Source of the DNA: Oscillospiraceae bacterium
GTDB lineage: Bacteria; Bacillota; Clostridia; Oscillospirales; Ruminococcaceae
NCBI GenBank assembly: GCA_017472965.1
Contig: JAFUNR010000005.1
Coordinates: 1 to 64,000 of the forward strand
Reading direction: 5' to 3'
Length of the DNA stretch: 64,000 nucleotides
Part shown: positions 26,429 to 34,456 of the stretch, piece by piece
How the letters are laid out: every line of letters starts with the position of its first letter
Position numbering within the stretch: the stretch's first letter is position 1
Translations under genes and position numbers: made by a program
Notes under the pieces: generated by a model
Seen by the model: the letters and a program-made list of their open reading frames with translations, nothing else
What the model was told of the DNA's origin: nothing
Database searches by the model: none

Positions 26429-27739
26429 ATGGATACAATGGAAAAACTGACCATTCTGGCCGACAGCGCCAAATACGACGTGGCCTGTACCTCCAGCGGG
26501 GTGGACCGTGCCGATGCCAAAAGCAAGGGAGGTATGGGCAGCGCCGTGGCCTGCGGCATCTGCCACACCTTTTCGGCGGATGGGCGCTGCGTTTCGCTGC
26601 TCAAGGTGCTGCTGACCAATATCTGTGCCTACGATTGCAGCTACTGCGTCAACCGCCGCTCCAACGATGTACCGCGGGCTGCCTTTACCCCGCGGGAACT
26701 GGCCGATCTGACCATCGGCTTTTACCGGCGCAACTACATCGAGGGCCTTTTCTTATCCAGTGCGGTGCTCATCAGCCCCGACCACACCACCCAGCTGATG
26801 ATCAAGGCGCTGGAGCTGCTGCGGTTTGAGTACGGCTTCCGGGGGTACATCCACGCCAAGGCGATCCCCGGCACCGATCCCCTGCTTTTGCAGCAGCTGG
26901 GCACGCTGGCCGACCGCATGAGCGTGAATATCGAGCTGCCCAGCGCCGAAAGTCTTGGGAGGCTTGCGCCGGACAAGACGAAGGATGCGATCCTGAAGCC
27001 CATGGGACAGATCACCCGCGGCATTGCGCAAAACAGCCGTGAGCTGGTGCAGTACCGCCACGCGCCGAAATTTGTACCCGCCGGCCAGAGCACCCAGATG
27101 ATCGTGGGCGCCAGCCCCGAAAGCGACCACCGCATCCTGCAGCTGACGGAAGGTCTTTACAGAAAATACGAATTGAAGCGGGTGTTTTTCTCTGCCTATG
27201 TACCGGTGGTGGAAAGCACTCTGCTGCCATCCACCGATACCAAGCCGCCGCTGCTGCGGGAGCACCGGCTGTATCAGGCGGACTGGCTGCTGCGCTTTTA
27301 TCATTTTTCGGCGGACGAGATCCTCAGCGAGGCTGCGCCGAATTTCAACCCCTATCTTGACCCGAAATGCAACTGGGCCATTCACAATATGCACCTGTTC
27401 CCCATCGAGGTTTCCACTGCGGATTACGAGATGCTGCTGCGTGTGCCGGGCATCGGCCCCAAAAGCGCCAAACGCATCGTCGCCTGCCGCCGCGGTGCAC
27501 CGCTGAGCTTTGAGGGTCTGAAAAAAATGGGCGTTGTGCTCAAACGGGCACAGTATTTCATTCTGTGCCGCGGGCAGACCCTTGCCGGCCTGCATTTCAG
27601 CCCCGAAAGCACGGTGCGTGCACTGGTGGATCCCACCGCGTTCACACTGGGCGTGGAACAGACCAGTATGTTTGATGTGCCCGACCAGACCCGGCTGAAT
27701 GCAGAGGAGGCGGTGAAATGGCTGGCACAGGCGATGTGA
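26429..27739 (+). CDS. Putative DNA modification/repair radical SAM protein (TIGR03916-like)
   Basis: A 436-aa radical SAM enzyme. The [4Fe-4S] motif is CAYDCSYC near residue 71 (CxxxCxxC), with an extra upstream Cys-rich stretch (AVACGICHTFSADGRC). The C-terminal part has a helix-hairpin-helix DNA-binding motif, LLRVPGIGPKSAKRIVACR, and ends with a helical region. This architecture is that of the family named putative DNA modification/repair radical SAM protein, which is linked in genomes to a uracil-DNA-glycosylase-like partner. The substrate is unknown. The start at 26429 follows AGAAAGGAG. It overlaps the next gene by 22 bp. Confidence 0.9.
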   Translation: MDTMEKLTILADSAKYDVACTSSGVDRADAKSKGGMGSAVACGICHTFSADGRCVSLLKVLLTNICAYDCSYCVNRRSNDVPRAAFTPRELADLTIGFYRRNYIEGLFLSSAVLISPDHTTQLMIKALELLRFEYGFRGYIHAKAIPGTDPLLLQQLGTLADRMSVNIELPSAESLGRLAPDKTKDAILKPMGQITRGIAQNSRELVQYRHAPKFVPAGQSTQMIVGASPESDHRILQLTEGLYRKYELKRVFFSAYVPVVESTLLPSTDTKPPLLREHRLYQADWLLRFYHFSADEILSEAAPNFNPYLDPKCNWAIHNMHLFPIEVSTADYEMLLRVPGIGPKSAKRIVACRRGAPLSFEGLKKMGVVLKRAQYFILCRGQTLAGLHFSPESTVRALVDPTAFTLGVEQTSMFDVPDQTRLNAEEAVKWLAQAM

Positions 27740-28611
27740 TCTATCTGTATGACGGCACGCTGGAGGGTATGCTGTGCTGCATCTGGACCGCCTTTGAGCA
27801 AAAGGAAAACCCCATCGGCATCTGGTGCTTTGACGAAGAGCAGCCCACGCTGTACCGGCTGCGGCAGGTGGACACCGACCCCGTGCTGGCTGCACGGGTG
27901 CAGACCGGCGTGCGCCGCAGGCTGGGCGCACTGGCCGAGCAATGGGTGTACGATGCCTTTTACAGCGCACTGGAGCAGCGGGAGCTTGCCGCGCTGGAAT
28001 TTTTGAAGCTGGGCTTTGCCAAGGGGCCGGGGGTCACCTCCATGGTGGGTCACCCGCAGGTGGCGCCGCTGTTTGCCGCCAGCCGCGCTTTGCACAACGA
28101 GGTACACCTGCTCAGCGGGTTTATCCGTTTTTCCGATCACGATGGCGCACTGGTATCGGTCATCCGGCCCAAAAACTTCGTACTTCCCTTTCTGGAGCCA
28201 CATTTTTCCCGCCGCTTTCCCTATGAAAAATACATGATCTATGACGAAACGCACCGCTATGCATTGGTCGCCGCCGGCGGACAGAGCCGTCTGGTGGAAA
28301 CCGAAGCCGTACAGCTGCCGCCGCCGGATGCCGTCGAACTGCAGTACCGCGCTCTGTGGAAGCAGTTTTACAACACAGTGGAGATCACCGCCCGTCACAA
28401 CCCCAAATGCCGCATGACCCATGTACCCAAACGCTACTGGGCCTGCATGGACGAGCTGCGCGGCGAAAAAAAGCCGCTGCCGGTATCGGTGCGGCAGGCC
28501 ATCGCCGCCGGCGAGCTGACACTGCCGGATACCGACCCCGCATCCACCATCACCACCCCGACACAGGCCTCGCTGGAAAACGCCCGCCGCGCTGCACTGC
28601 CCGCAGAATGA
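27718..28611 (+). CDS. TIGR03915-type DNA metabolism protein (DUF4130)
   Basis: A 297-aa protein starting VIYLYDGTLEGMLCCIWTAF, with LLSGFIRFSDHDG, YVPVLPFLEPHFSRRFP-like segments and the end region TARHNPKCRMTHVPKRYWACM. This is the conserved partner of the radical SAM protein encoded just upstream. In many genomes it is fused to a UDG-family domain. At 297 aa no such domain is present here. Its start lies 22 bp inside the preceding gene with GAGGAGG at good spacing, so the two are translationally coupled and likely act together. The biochemical activity is not established. Confidence 0.87.
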   Translation: MAGTGDVIYLYDGTLEGMLCCIWTAFEQKENPIGIWCFDEEQPTLYRLRQVDTDPVLAARVQTGVRRRLGALAEQWVYDAFYSALEQRELAALEFLKLGFAKGPGVTSMVGHPQVAPLFAASRALHNEVHLLSGFIRFSDHDGALVSVIRPKNFVLPFLEPHFSRRFPYEKYMIYDETHRYALVAAGGQSRLVETEAVQLPPPDAVELQYRALWKQFYNTVEITARHNPKCRMTHVPKRYWACMDELRGEKKPLPVSVRQAIAAGELTLPDTDPASTITTPTQASLENARRAALPAE

Positions 28612-28652
28612 TGCGCCGGCCCGCACCGCCCTCTATTCACAAAGGAGATACC

Positions 28653-29060
28653 ATGAAACTGGATTTTTCAGCCCTGCAATACAATTTTCGCCACAAACCC
28701 CTGCTGATCGCCGGGCGTGCCATGGAATACTATGGTCTGCGCAAAGCCGGTGCGGATACCGACCTTGTGATCCATCCGGAGGATCACCGTCTGCTGGCAG
28801 AAAAGTATCCGGAGCACATCAAAGATCTGTACGGTGATATCGGCATCTGCGAGTTTGGTTTTGAAATCTGGAACCAGATCTGCACCTTCGATTATTTCTA
28901 TCTGAAATCCGGTGCGGCAGAGGAGGAAAACTGTCTTGTTGTCTCGCCGGAAAAGCTTCTGTTTTTAAAGGCTCTGGCCATGGAAGTTCCAAAGCATCAC
29001 CGCGATCTTGAGCTGATCGTCAAAAAAGTGCTGGATGATGCCTACCGGGAAAAAGTCTGA
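28653..29060 (+). CDS. Nucleotidyltransferase-like protein of unknown function
   Basis: 135 aa with strong AAAGGAG upstream of the ATG. The N-terminal segment LLIAGRAMEYYGLRKAGADTD resembles the GG/S-x-A-x-DxD start of minimal nucleotidyltransferase folds (AbiEii/MNT class), with Asp residues in the expected spacing. I see no partner antitoxin next to it, and the similarity is weak. It is the last plus-strand gene of the island and is followed by a strong terminator. Confidence 0.55.
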   Translation: MKLDFSALQYNFRHKPLLIAGRAMEYYGLRKAGADTDLVIHPEDHRLLAEKYPEHIKDLYGDIGICEFGFEIWNQICTFDYFYLKSGAAEEENCLVVSPEKLLFLKALAMEVPKHHRDLELIVKKVLDDAYREKV

Positions 29061-29079
29061 TCCGCCGCACAAAAGAAAT

Positions 29080-29116
29080 GAAGCTGCCGCAACTGTACGG
29101 CAGCTTCATTTTTTTG
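29080..29116. terminator. Bidirectional terminator
   Basis: A 10-bp stem GAAGCTGCCG/CGGCAGCTTC (29080-29089 with 29098-29107) followed by ATTTTTTTG on plus and ATTTCTTTT on minus. It ends both the plus-strand island and the convergent sulfatase gene. Confidence 0.9.
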
Positions 29117-29121
29117 TTGTA

Positions 29122-30504
29122 TCAATCCTCCGCGATGGGGGCGCGGCGGAAATAGATCTGGCTTTCGTTGAAATCCTTTGCCCTGCCGCAAAAGCGCATA
29201 TAATCATCACCGTTCAGGAATGCATCGGTGGACTCCACATGGGTACGCAGCCGCTCAAACAGCTCTTTGCGCAGCGGCTCCAGCGCCGGATCTCCCGCCA
29301 GATTCTTCATCTGGTACGGATCTTTTTCATTGTCGAACAGCAGCCACTCTGTACCGTCACCATGGGTGACATAGGTGTAACGGCCGGTACGGATGCCGCG
29401 CCATGCCTCCTGCCCTTTATCCGCCGCCTGATGACAGGCATACAGATCGTAAATGTAGCATTCCGCCAGACCTTCCTCGCCCCGCAGCGCCATACCGCTC
29501 AGGTCGACGCCATCCGTTTGGGCAGTGAAGGAAAGCCCCAGCAGCCCTGCCACAGTCACCGGCAGATCCACAAGGCCGATCAGGCCGCGGTTCACGCCGG
29601 TCGCAATGCGGCCCGGCCAGCGCATCAGCAGCGGCACGCCGATGGATTCTTCGTGAGGCAGCTGCTTATCCCGCTGACCGTGACTGCCCAGCATATCGCC
29701 GTGGTCAGCGGTATAGACGATCAGCGTATCATCCAGCACGCCTTTTTGGCGCAGAAGCTCCGTCAGCACGCCCACCTGCCGGTCGATGGCGGTGATATGG
29801 GCATAGTAGCCCCGCATCCGTTCCACCTGCTCGGCATGGGTGATGTATTGCTCCCGGTTGACCATGATGCTTTCAGGTGCATTGGGGCGCAGGGTGACCT
29901 CGCGCTCCCTGTACATTTCCATATACTCTGCACCGACCTTATCGTGGGGATCGTGGGGCGTGGCGAAGGAGAGAAACAGCGCGAACGGCTGCTGTGCACC
30001 GGCGTTTTCCGCAAGGAAATCTGCCGCAAGTCCACCGAAGATCTCCGGCTCGTAGCCCTGCACCGGATGCCGCACACCGTCCTCGTCATCGTACCAGCAA
30101 TCCAGATAATTGTGATTGCAGTTGGCTACCTTCCACGCGGCAAAGCCCAGCCGGCGCTCCTTTTCGATGGTCTGCCGCCGCGGCACGCCGCACAGGTGCC
30201 ATTTGCCGATATAGCCGGTATGATAGCCTCCGGCATTCAGGACATCGGCGATGCTTTCGATATCATACCGGACAGCCAGATCGTTGGTCAGCGCACCGTG
30301 GTGCGCCGCATGCAGACCGGTGAGCAGGGAGCCCCGCGCCGGCACGCACACCGGCGAATTGGAACAGCAGCCGGTGAAGCGCATCCCCTCCTGCGCAAGA
30401 GCATCCAGATTGGGGGTCATCACCTGCGGATTACCGCAGCAGCCCAGATCGAATTTGCGGTGCTGATCCGCAAAAATGAACAGCAGATTGGGGCGTTTTC
30501 CCAT
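29122..30504 (-). CDS. Formylglycine-dependent sulfatase
   Basis: A 460-aa alkaline-phosphatase-fold sulfatase. The metal-binding N-terminus is LLFIFADQHRKFDLG. The active-site motif CVPARGSLLTG (C-x-P-x-R) is the cysteine-type site that an anaerobic sulfatase-maturing enzyme would convert to formylglycine. HDPHDK and VYTADHGDMLGSHG supply further ligands. There is no signal peptide, so it probably desulfates imported sugars in the cytosol. No maturase is in the window. The start at 30504 has GAGGAGG upstream, and the gene has its own promoter. Confidence 0.92.
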   Translation of the reverse strand: MGKRPNLLFIFADQHRKFDLGCCGNPQVMTPNLDALAQEGMRFTGCCSNSPVCVPARGSLLTGLHAAHHGALTNDLAVRYDIESIADVLNAGGYHTGYIGKWHLCGVPRRQTIEKERRLGFAAWKVANCNHNYLDCWYDDEDGVRHPVQGYEPEIFGGLAADFLAENAGAQQPFALFLSFATPHDPHDKVGAEYMEMYREREVTLRPNAPESIMVNREQYITHAEQVERMRGYYAHITAIDRQVGVLTELLRQKGVLDDTLIVYTADHGDMLGSHGQRDKQLPHEESIGVPLLMRWPGRIATGVNRGLIGLVDLPVTVAGLLGLSFTAQTDGVDLSGMALRGEEGLAECYIYDLYACHQAADKGQEAWRGIRTGRYTYVTHGDGTEWLLFDNEKDPYQMKNLAGDPALEPLRKELFERLRTHVESTDAFLNGDDYMRFCGRAKDFNESQIYFRRAPIAED

Positions 30505-30545
30505 AACGGTGGCCTCCTCGCATCAAAAATGTATCAATTACATTC

Positions 30546-30574
30546 ATTTTATCACACGCAAACGCAGGTGTAAA
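30546..30574 (-). promoter_or_regulatory. Promoter of the sulfatase gene
   Basis: TTTACA (30569-30574), a 17-bp spacer and TAAAAT (30546-30551), about 40 bp before the start codon. Confidence 0.75.
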
Positions 30575-30589
30575 CCCTTGATGCAATTT

Positions 30590-31345
30590 TCAGCAGCCAC
30601 CTTCCTCCGTCACCGCACGCAGCTTCAGGCCGGTGTAATCCGGTGCAATGACCTCGCCCGGCTTCAGGATCAGAAACTCCCGGTCGTTCCATGTGCCGTC
30701 CGTCATCATGCGCAGCAGCCGCAGATCGTCGTGCAGTTCACGCAGCTTCCAGCCGCGGGTCTGCGCCTCCTGCCGGGCACGCTCCAGATCGGCAGGCGCA
30801 TCGTATACGGAGGAATGGATATACCCCAGCGTGGAGTAATTGCTCATCCAGCTGCTCTCCACCTCCAGCAGATAGTCGGCGTTTTCCTCGCCGAACTTTT
30901 CTGCGTATTCCAGCCAGCGGCGGCGCTGCAGATCCTCGGTATCAAACAGGTTCAGGCTGCGCTCCAGCCAACCGCAGTTGAGCCAGAAAGCCCCGCCGGA
31001 TTCACTGAACTCCTTGAAATACCTCTCCTGTGAGCCCATGAACAGCGCGATGCAGTCATCGGTGCGGGGCACCACGATGGGGATATCCCGGCAGCGTACC
31101 CCCACCACGCCGTTGGAGCAAAGCCCATAGCCCAGTACGATGTAATCCGGCCGGTATTCCAGCTCGCCGCTTTCCAGCTGCGCATACAGGTTATCCACCT
31201 CGTCGCTCAAACGGCGGCGCAGATCCTCCGGCGTGTTGTGCAGACCTCTGCCCACCCATGTGATATCCACCTGATGGGAGCTTTGTGCAGCAAGCCAGCT
31301 CAGTTCTCTGGCAAAAATTCTGCAGGCAATGATATGAATACGCAT
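30590..31345 (-). CDS. DUF1638 family protein
   Basis: A 251-aa soluble protein matching DUF1638. Diagnostic blocks are HIIACRIFARELSWL, YIVLGYGLCSNGVVGVR, IPIVVPRTDDCIALFMGS and GGAFWLNCGW, with several conserved Cys and His. Its relatives occur in methanogens and clostridia, often near corrinoid or methyltransferase genes, but the function is unknown and no such neighbour is here. It lies 15 bp downstream of the zinc-ribbon membrane gene, so the two form an operon. Confidence 0.85.
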   Translation of the reverse strand: MRIHIIACRIFARELSWLAAQSSHQVDITWVGRGLHNTPEDLRRRLSDEVDNLYAQLESGELEYRPDYIVLGYGLCSNGVVGVRCRDIPIVVPRTDDCIALFMGSQERYFKEFSESGGAFWLNCGWLERSLNLFDTEDLQRRRWLEYAEKFGEENADYLLEVESSWMSNYSTLGYIHSSVYDAPADLERARQEAQTRGWKLRELHDDLRLLRMMTDGTWNDREFLILKPGEVIAPDYTGLKLRAVTEEGGC

Positions 31346-31359
31346 CCTTTACACCCCAT

Positions 31360-31626
31360 TCACTCTTGCTCGTATAGATCCGTTCCGCAATCCGGGCAAT
31401 GGGTCATGGTCAGCACATTTTTATAACGCAGACCCAGCCGGCTGCCGCACGCCGGACAGCGGAAACCGAAAATCAGAACGCTCAGCCCGCCGATCAGCAG
31501 TACACCCGCCGGAACCGCCACAGCCAGCTTTGGCGTTTCGGCGGTGATAAAATAAGCTATCGCTGCCGCCAGCAGACCCGCCCCCAGCAGCAGGATCGCC
31601 AGCCATTTCACATGGTTCAGCTTCAT
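31360..31626 (-). CDS. Small membrane protein with zinc ribbon
   Basis: 88 aa: two TM helices (about residues 8-28 and 34-55, LAVAVPAGVLLIGGLSVLIFG) followed by a zinc ribbon CPACGSRLGLRYKNVLTMTH-CPDC. The four cysteines make a plausible Zn knuckle. The start at 31626 is preceded by TAAGGAG. It is not a recognised family; its role may be tied to the DUF1638 gene directly downstream. Confidence 0.75.
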   Translation of the reverse strand: MKLNHVKWLAILLLGAGLLAAAIAYFITAETPKLAVAVPAGVLLIGGLSVLIFGFRCPACGSRLGLRYKNVLTMTHCPDCGTDLYEQE

Positions 31627-31644
31627 AAAACGACTCCTTATATA

Positions 31645-31687
31645 CAAAAATCCTCTGCGGAATTCCGTTGCAGAAACCGCAGAGGAT
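31645..31687 (-). terminator. Terminator after ackA
   Basis: An 11-bp stem ATCCTCTGCGG/CCGCAGAGGAT (31650-31660 with 31677-31687) followed on the minus strand by TTTTTG. It partly serves as 5' flank of the next operon. Confidence 0.9.
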
Positions 31688-31701
31688 CTTTTTTAAACAA
31701 T

Positions 31702-32901
31702 TCAGCCTTCGACGATGGCCTTGGTGTCGCGGGCGATCATCAGCTCCTCATTGGTGCAGACGACCAGAACCTTGACGCGGGAACCCTCGGCGGAAATATC
31801 ATTGATCTCCAGACCGCGGACGGTGTTCTTCTCGGCATCGATGGCGACGCCCATGAACTCCATCTCCTTGCAGACCTCGGCGCGGACCTTGCCGTCATTC
31901 TCGCCGATGCCGCCGGTAAAGACGATGCAGTCCAGACCGCCCATGGCAGCGGCGTAGCCGCCCACATACTTGCGGATCTGGTAATTCAGCATATCGCTGG
32001 CCAGCTTGGCGCGCTCGTTGCCGGCGGCGGCGGCAGCCTCGACATCACGCTTGTCGCTGGAAACACCGGAGATGCCCTCCAGACCGGACTTCTTGTTCAT
32101 GACAGAGTCGATCTCGGCAGCGGACATACCGGTCTGCTTCATGATGTAGCCGGGGATGGAGGGATCCATATCGCCGGAACGGGTGCCCATGATCAGGCCG
32201 GACAGCGGGGTCATGCCCATGCTGGTATCCATGACCTTGCCGCCGTTGACAGCGGCGATGGAGCTGCCGTTGCCCAGATGGCAGGTGACGATCTTCAGCT
32301 CTTCCGGCTTCTTGCCCAGATACTCGGCAGCGGCCAGGCTGACATAGCGGTGAGAGGTACCGTGGAAGCCGTAGCGGCGCACACCGTACTTCTCGTAATA
32401 CTCGTAGGGCAGAGCGTACATATAGCTCTTGGCGGGCATGGTGGCGTGGAAGGCGGTATCAAAGACGATAACATTGGGCATATCGGCGCCGAAAGCCTCC
32501 TTTGCAGCACGCAGACCCAGCAGGCCGGCGGGGTTGTGCAGGGGGGCCAGGGGGCACAGCTCCTCGTAAACCTTGATGACTTCCTCGGTGACCAGGCAGC
32601 TCTCGCGGAACTTCTCGCCGCCGTGCACGCCGCGGTGACCGATGGCGCCGATCTCGGAAACATCGTTGATGACCTTGCCCTCGCCGGTGGTCATGCACTC
32701 AACGACCTTGGCAAATGCCTCGGTATGGGTGGGCATAGCGGACTCGATGGCCCACTTGCCGCCGTTTGCCTGATGGGTGATCTTGCTGCCGTCCATGCCG
32801 ATGCGCTCGCACAGGCCCTTGCACAGCAGATTCTCGTTGTCCATGTCGATCAGCTGGTACTTCAGAGAAGAAGAACCGCAGTTGATAACCAAAACTTTCA
32901 T
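31702..32901 (-). CDS. ackA: Acetate kinase
   Basis: Converts acetyl phosphate and ADP to acetate and ATP, the final substrate-level phosphorylation of acetate fermentation. At 399 aa it is full length. It starts MKVLVINCGSSSLKYQLIDM and has HRGVHGGEKF, GFHGTSHRYVS, CHLGNGSSIAAV and DCIVFTGGIGEN. The start at 32901 has AAGGAGG upstream. pta is not adjacent, and the gene appears monocistronic, between its own promoter and a strong terminator. Confidence 0.98.
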   Translation of the reverse strand: MKVLVINCGSSSLKYQLIDMDNENLLCKGLCERIGMDGSKITHQANGGKWAIESAMPTHTEAFAKVVECMTTGEGKVINDVSEIGAIGHRGVHGGEKFRESCLVTEEVIKVYEELCPLAPLHNPAGLLGLRAAKEAFGADMPNVIVFDTAFHATMPAKSYMYALPYEYYEKYGVRRYGFHGTSHRYVSLAAAEYLGKKPEELKIVTCHLGNGSSIAAVNGGKVMDTSMGMTPLSGLIMGTRSGDMDPSIPGYIMKQTGMSAAEIDSVMNKKSGLEGISGVSSDKRDVEAAAAAGNERAKLASDMLNYQIRKYVGGYAAAMGGLDCIVFTGGIGENDGKVRAEVCKEMEFMGVAIDAEKNTVRGLEINDISAEGSRVKVLVVCTNEELMIARDTKAIVEG

Positions 32902-32944
32902 TTGAAAAATCCTCCTTGTCCTCTTTGTTATTTCTCCAAATTGT

Positions 32945-32973
32945 AGTATAGTATAGGTAAGAAAAAATTTCAA
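32945..32973 (-). promoter_or_regulatory. Promoter of ackA
   Basis: TTGAAA (32968-32973), 17-bp AT-rich spacer, TATACT (32945-32950), about 40 bp upstream of the start codon. It faces the divergent tmcAL gene. Confidence 0.8.
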
Positions 32974-33049
32974 GGGTTTTCGGGACAATCTTCCTGACGA
33001 AAACGGAAAAATTCCGTTTTTACTCCCATTTTGCCGCAAGGAGCCGCCT

Positions 33050-34294
33050 ATGTCTACCGCTTTCATCATCGCCGAGTATCACCCCTTCCACAACGGCCAC
33101 GCCCACATGGCCGCGCAGCTGCACGCCGCAGGCTATGATACCGTTGCCGCTGTGATGAGCGGCAATTTTGTGCAGCGCGGTACTCCTGCGTTGCTGCCGC
33201 AGCAGGTACGCGCCGCCGCCGCACTGGCGTGCGGGGTGGATCTTGTGCTGCAGCTGCCCTGCCGTACCGCCGCCGCCAGCGCCGGGCGCTTTGCCGCTGC
33301 CGGTGCTGCCGCCGCCGTTGCCGCGGGGGCGGATGTGCTTGCTTTCGGGGCGGAAACGCCGGATACCGCCGCACTGCGCACCGTCACCGCTGCACTGCGC
33401 AATGAGCGCTTTTCCGCCCTGCTGCGGGAAGCGCTGGACACCGGCGTGCCCTTCCACACCGCCCGTGCCGCCGCCGCCGAAACGCTCTGTCCCGGCGCTG
33501 CCGCGCTGCTGGCCACCCCGAACAACATCCTTGCCGTGGAATACATTGCCGCGCTGGAAGCCATGTCTGCCGCCGGCTGCCGTGTGCCTGAGGTGCTGCC
33601 GCTGCCGCGGCTGGGCGCAGCCCACGACGGAGCCCCCGCACAGGGCATTGCCAGCGCCAGCTGGCTGCGCGGCCAGCCTCTGCCGGTGTGGCGGGAATAT
33701 GTGCCGCAGGCCGCCTTCTCCCTGTATGAAAAGGCCTTTGCGGCAGGTCAGGTGCTGGATCTCGCCCGCTGGGAGCTGCTGGCGCAGGCTCTGCTGCGCA
33801 GCCGCAGCCGCGAGCAGCTGGCCGCCGCACCGGATGCTGCCGAAGGACTGGATGCGCTGCTGTACAGCGCCATCCGCGAAAACACCTCGCTGGAGGCTAT
33901 CTGCGCCGCCGTCAAGAGCAAACGGTACACGCTTTCCCGCGTGCGGCGGCTGGTGCTGGCCGCCGCGCTGGGATGGAGCGCGCCGGAGACCGGAGCCGCT
34001 GCGTTTACAGCCGCCAAAAGCCCCGCCGAGGCCTGTCTTGCCGCCGATCTGCCCTATTTGCGGGTACTGGGCGCAAATACAGCCGGCAAGCGGATGCTTT
34101 CCGCCATGGCGCAGACAGCTCCCATACCGGTGTCGCCCTCGCTGGCGGCGCTGGAGCGGCTGGGCGGCGCTGCAGCGCAGGCCGCACGGCGCGAGGCCGC
34201 TGCCGCCGATCTTTACGCTCTGTGTCTGCGGCAGCCGCAGCCCTGCGGACAGGAGTACCGGCTGCCATTTCTGACCGACACCGCCCTGCGGTAA
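33050..34294 (+). CDS. tmcAL: tRNA(Met) cytidine acetate ligase
   Basis: Uses acetate and ATP to form N4-acetylcytidine at the wobble position of elongator tRNA-Met. The 414-aa protein has the nucleotidyltransferase HxGH motif AEYHPFHNGHAHMAAQL and AVMSGNFVQRGTPAL, the TmcAL hallmarks. A long Ala-rich helical middle and C-terminal RNA-binding region (VKSKRYTLSRVRRLVLAAALG) follow. AAGGAG lies upstream of the ATG. It is divergent from ackA, whose product acetate is the substrate here, a suggestive but unproven link. Confidence 0.93.
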   Translation: MSTAFIIAEYHPFHNGHAHMAAQLHAAGYDTVAAVMSGNFVQRGTPALLPQQVRAAAALACGVDLVLQLPCRTAAASAGRFAAAGAAAAVAAGADVLAFGAETPDTAALRTVTAALRNERFSALLREALDTGVPFHTARAAAAETLCPGAAALLATPNNILAVEYIAALEAMSAAGCRVPEVLPLPRLGAAHDGAPAQGIASASWLRGQPLPVWREYVPQAAFSLYEKAFAAGQVLDLARWELLAQALLRSRSREQLAAAPDAAEGLDALLYSAIRENTSLEAICAAVKSKRYTLSRVRRLVLAAALGWSAPETGAAAFTAAKSPAEACLAADLPYLRVLGANTAGKRMLSAMAQTAPIPVSPSLAALERLGGAAAQAARREAAAADLYALCLRQPQPCGQEYRLPFLTDTALR

Positions 34295-34338
34295 GCTGTG
34301 AGAAAACTGTAAATTTTTCCGAATTTGTCTTTCGCCCG

Positions 34339-34367
34339 TTGACCGCGCACCGCAAATGCGGTATGCT
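34339..34367 (+). promoter_or_regulatory. Promoter with palindrome for the sialidase-like gene
   Basis: TTGACC (34339-34344), 17-bp spacer, TATGCT (34362-34367). A perfect inverted repeat ACCGCA-AA-TGCGGT (34349-34362) fills the spacer and touches the -10 box, a position suited to a repressor operator. Confidence 0.75.
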
Positions 34368-34456
34368 GAAGATATACTGTAGTGTCTTTCCGCTTTTCGG
34401 ATGCAAAACGGGAACATTCAGTCTGCACTTATCCTGCTGCGAGGAGGGAAACGGCC

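Noticed and set aside
28653-29060. Toxin-antitoxin system based on the nucleotidyltransferase-like gene
   Set aside because: No partner gene is adjacent on either strand and the motif match is weak.
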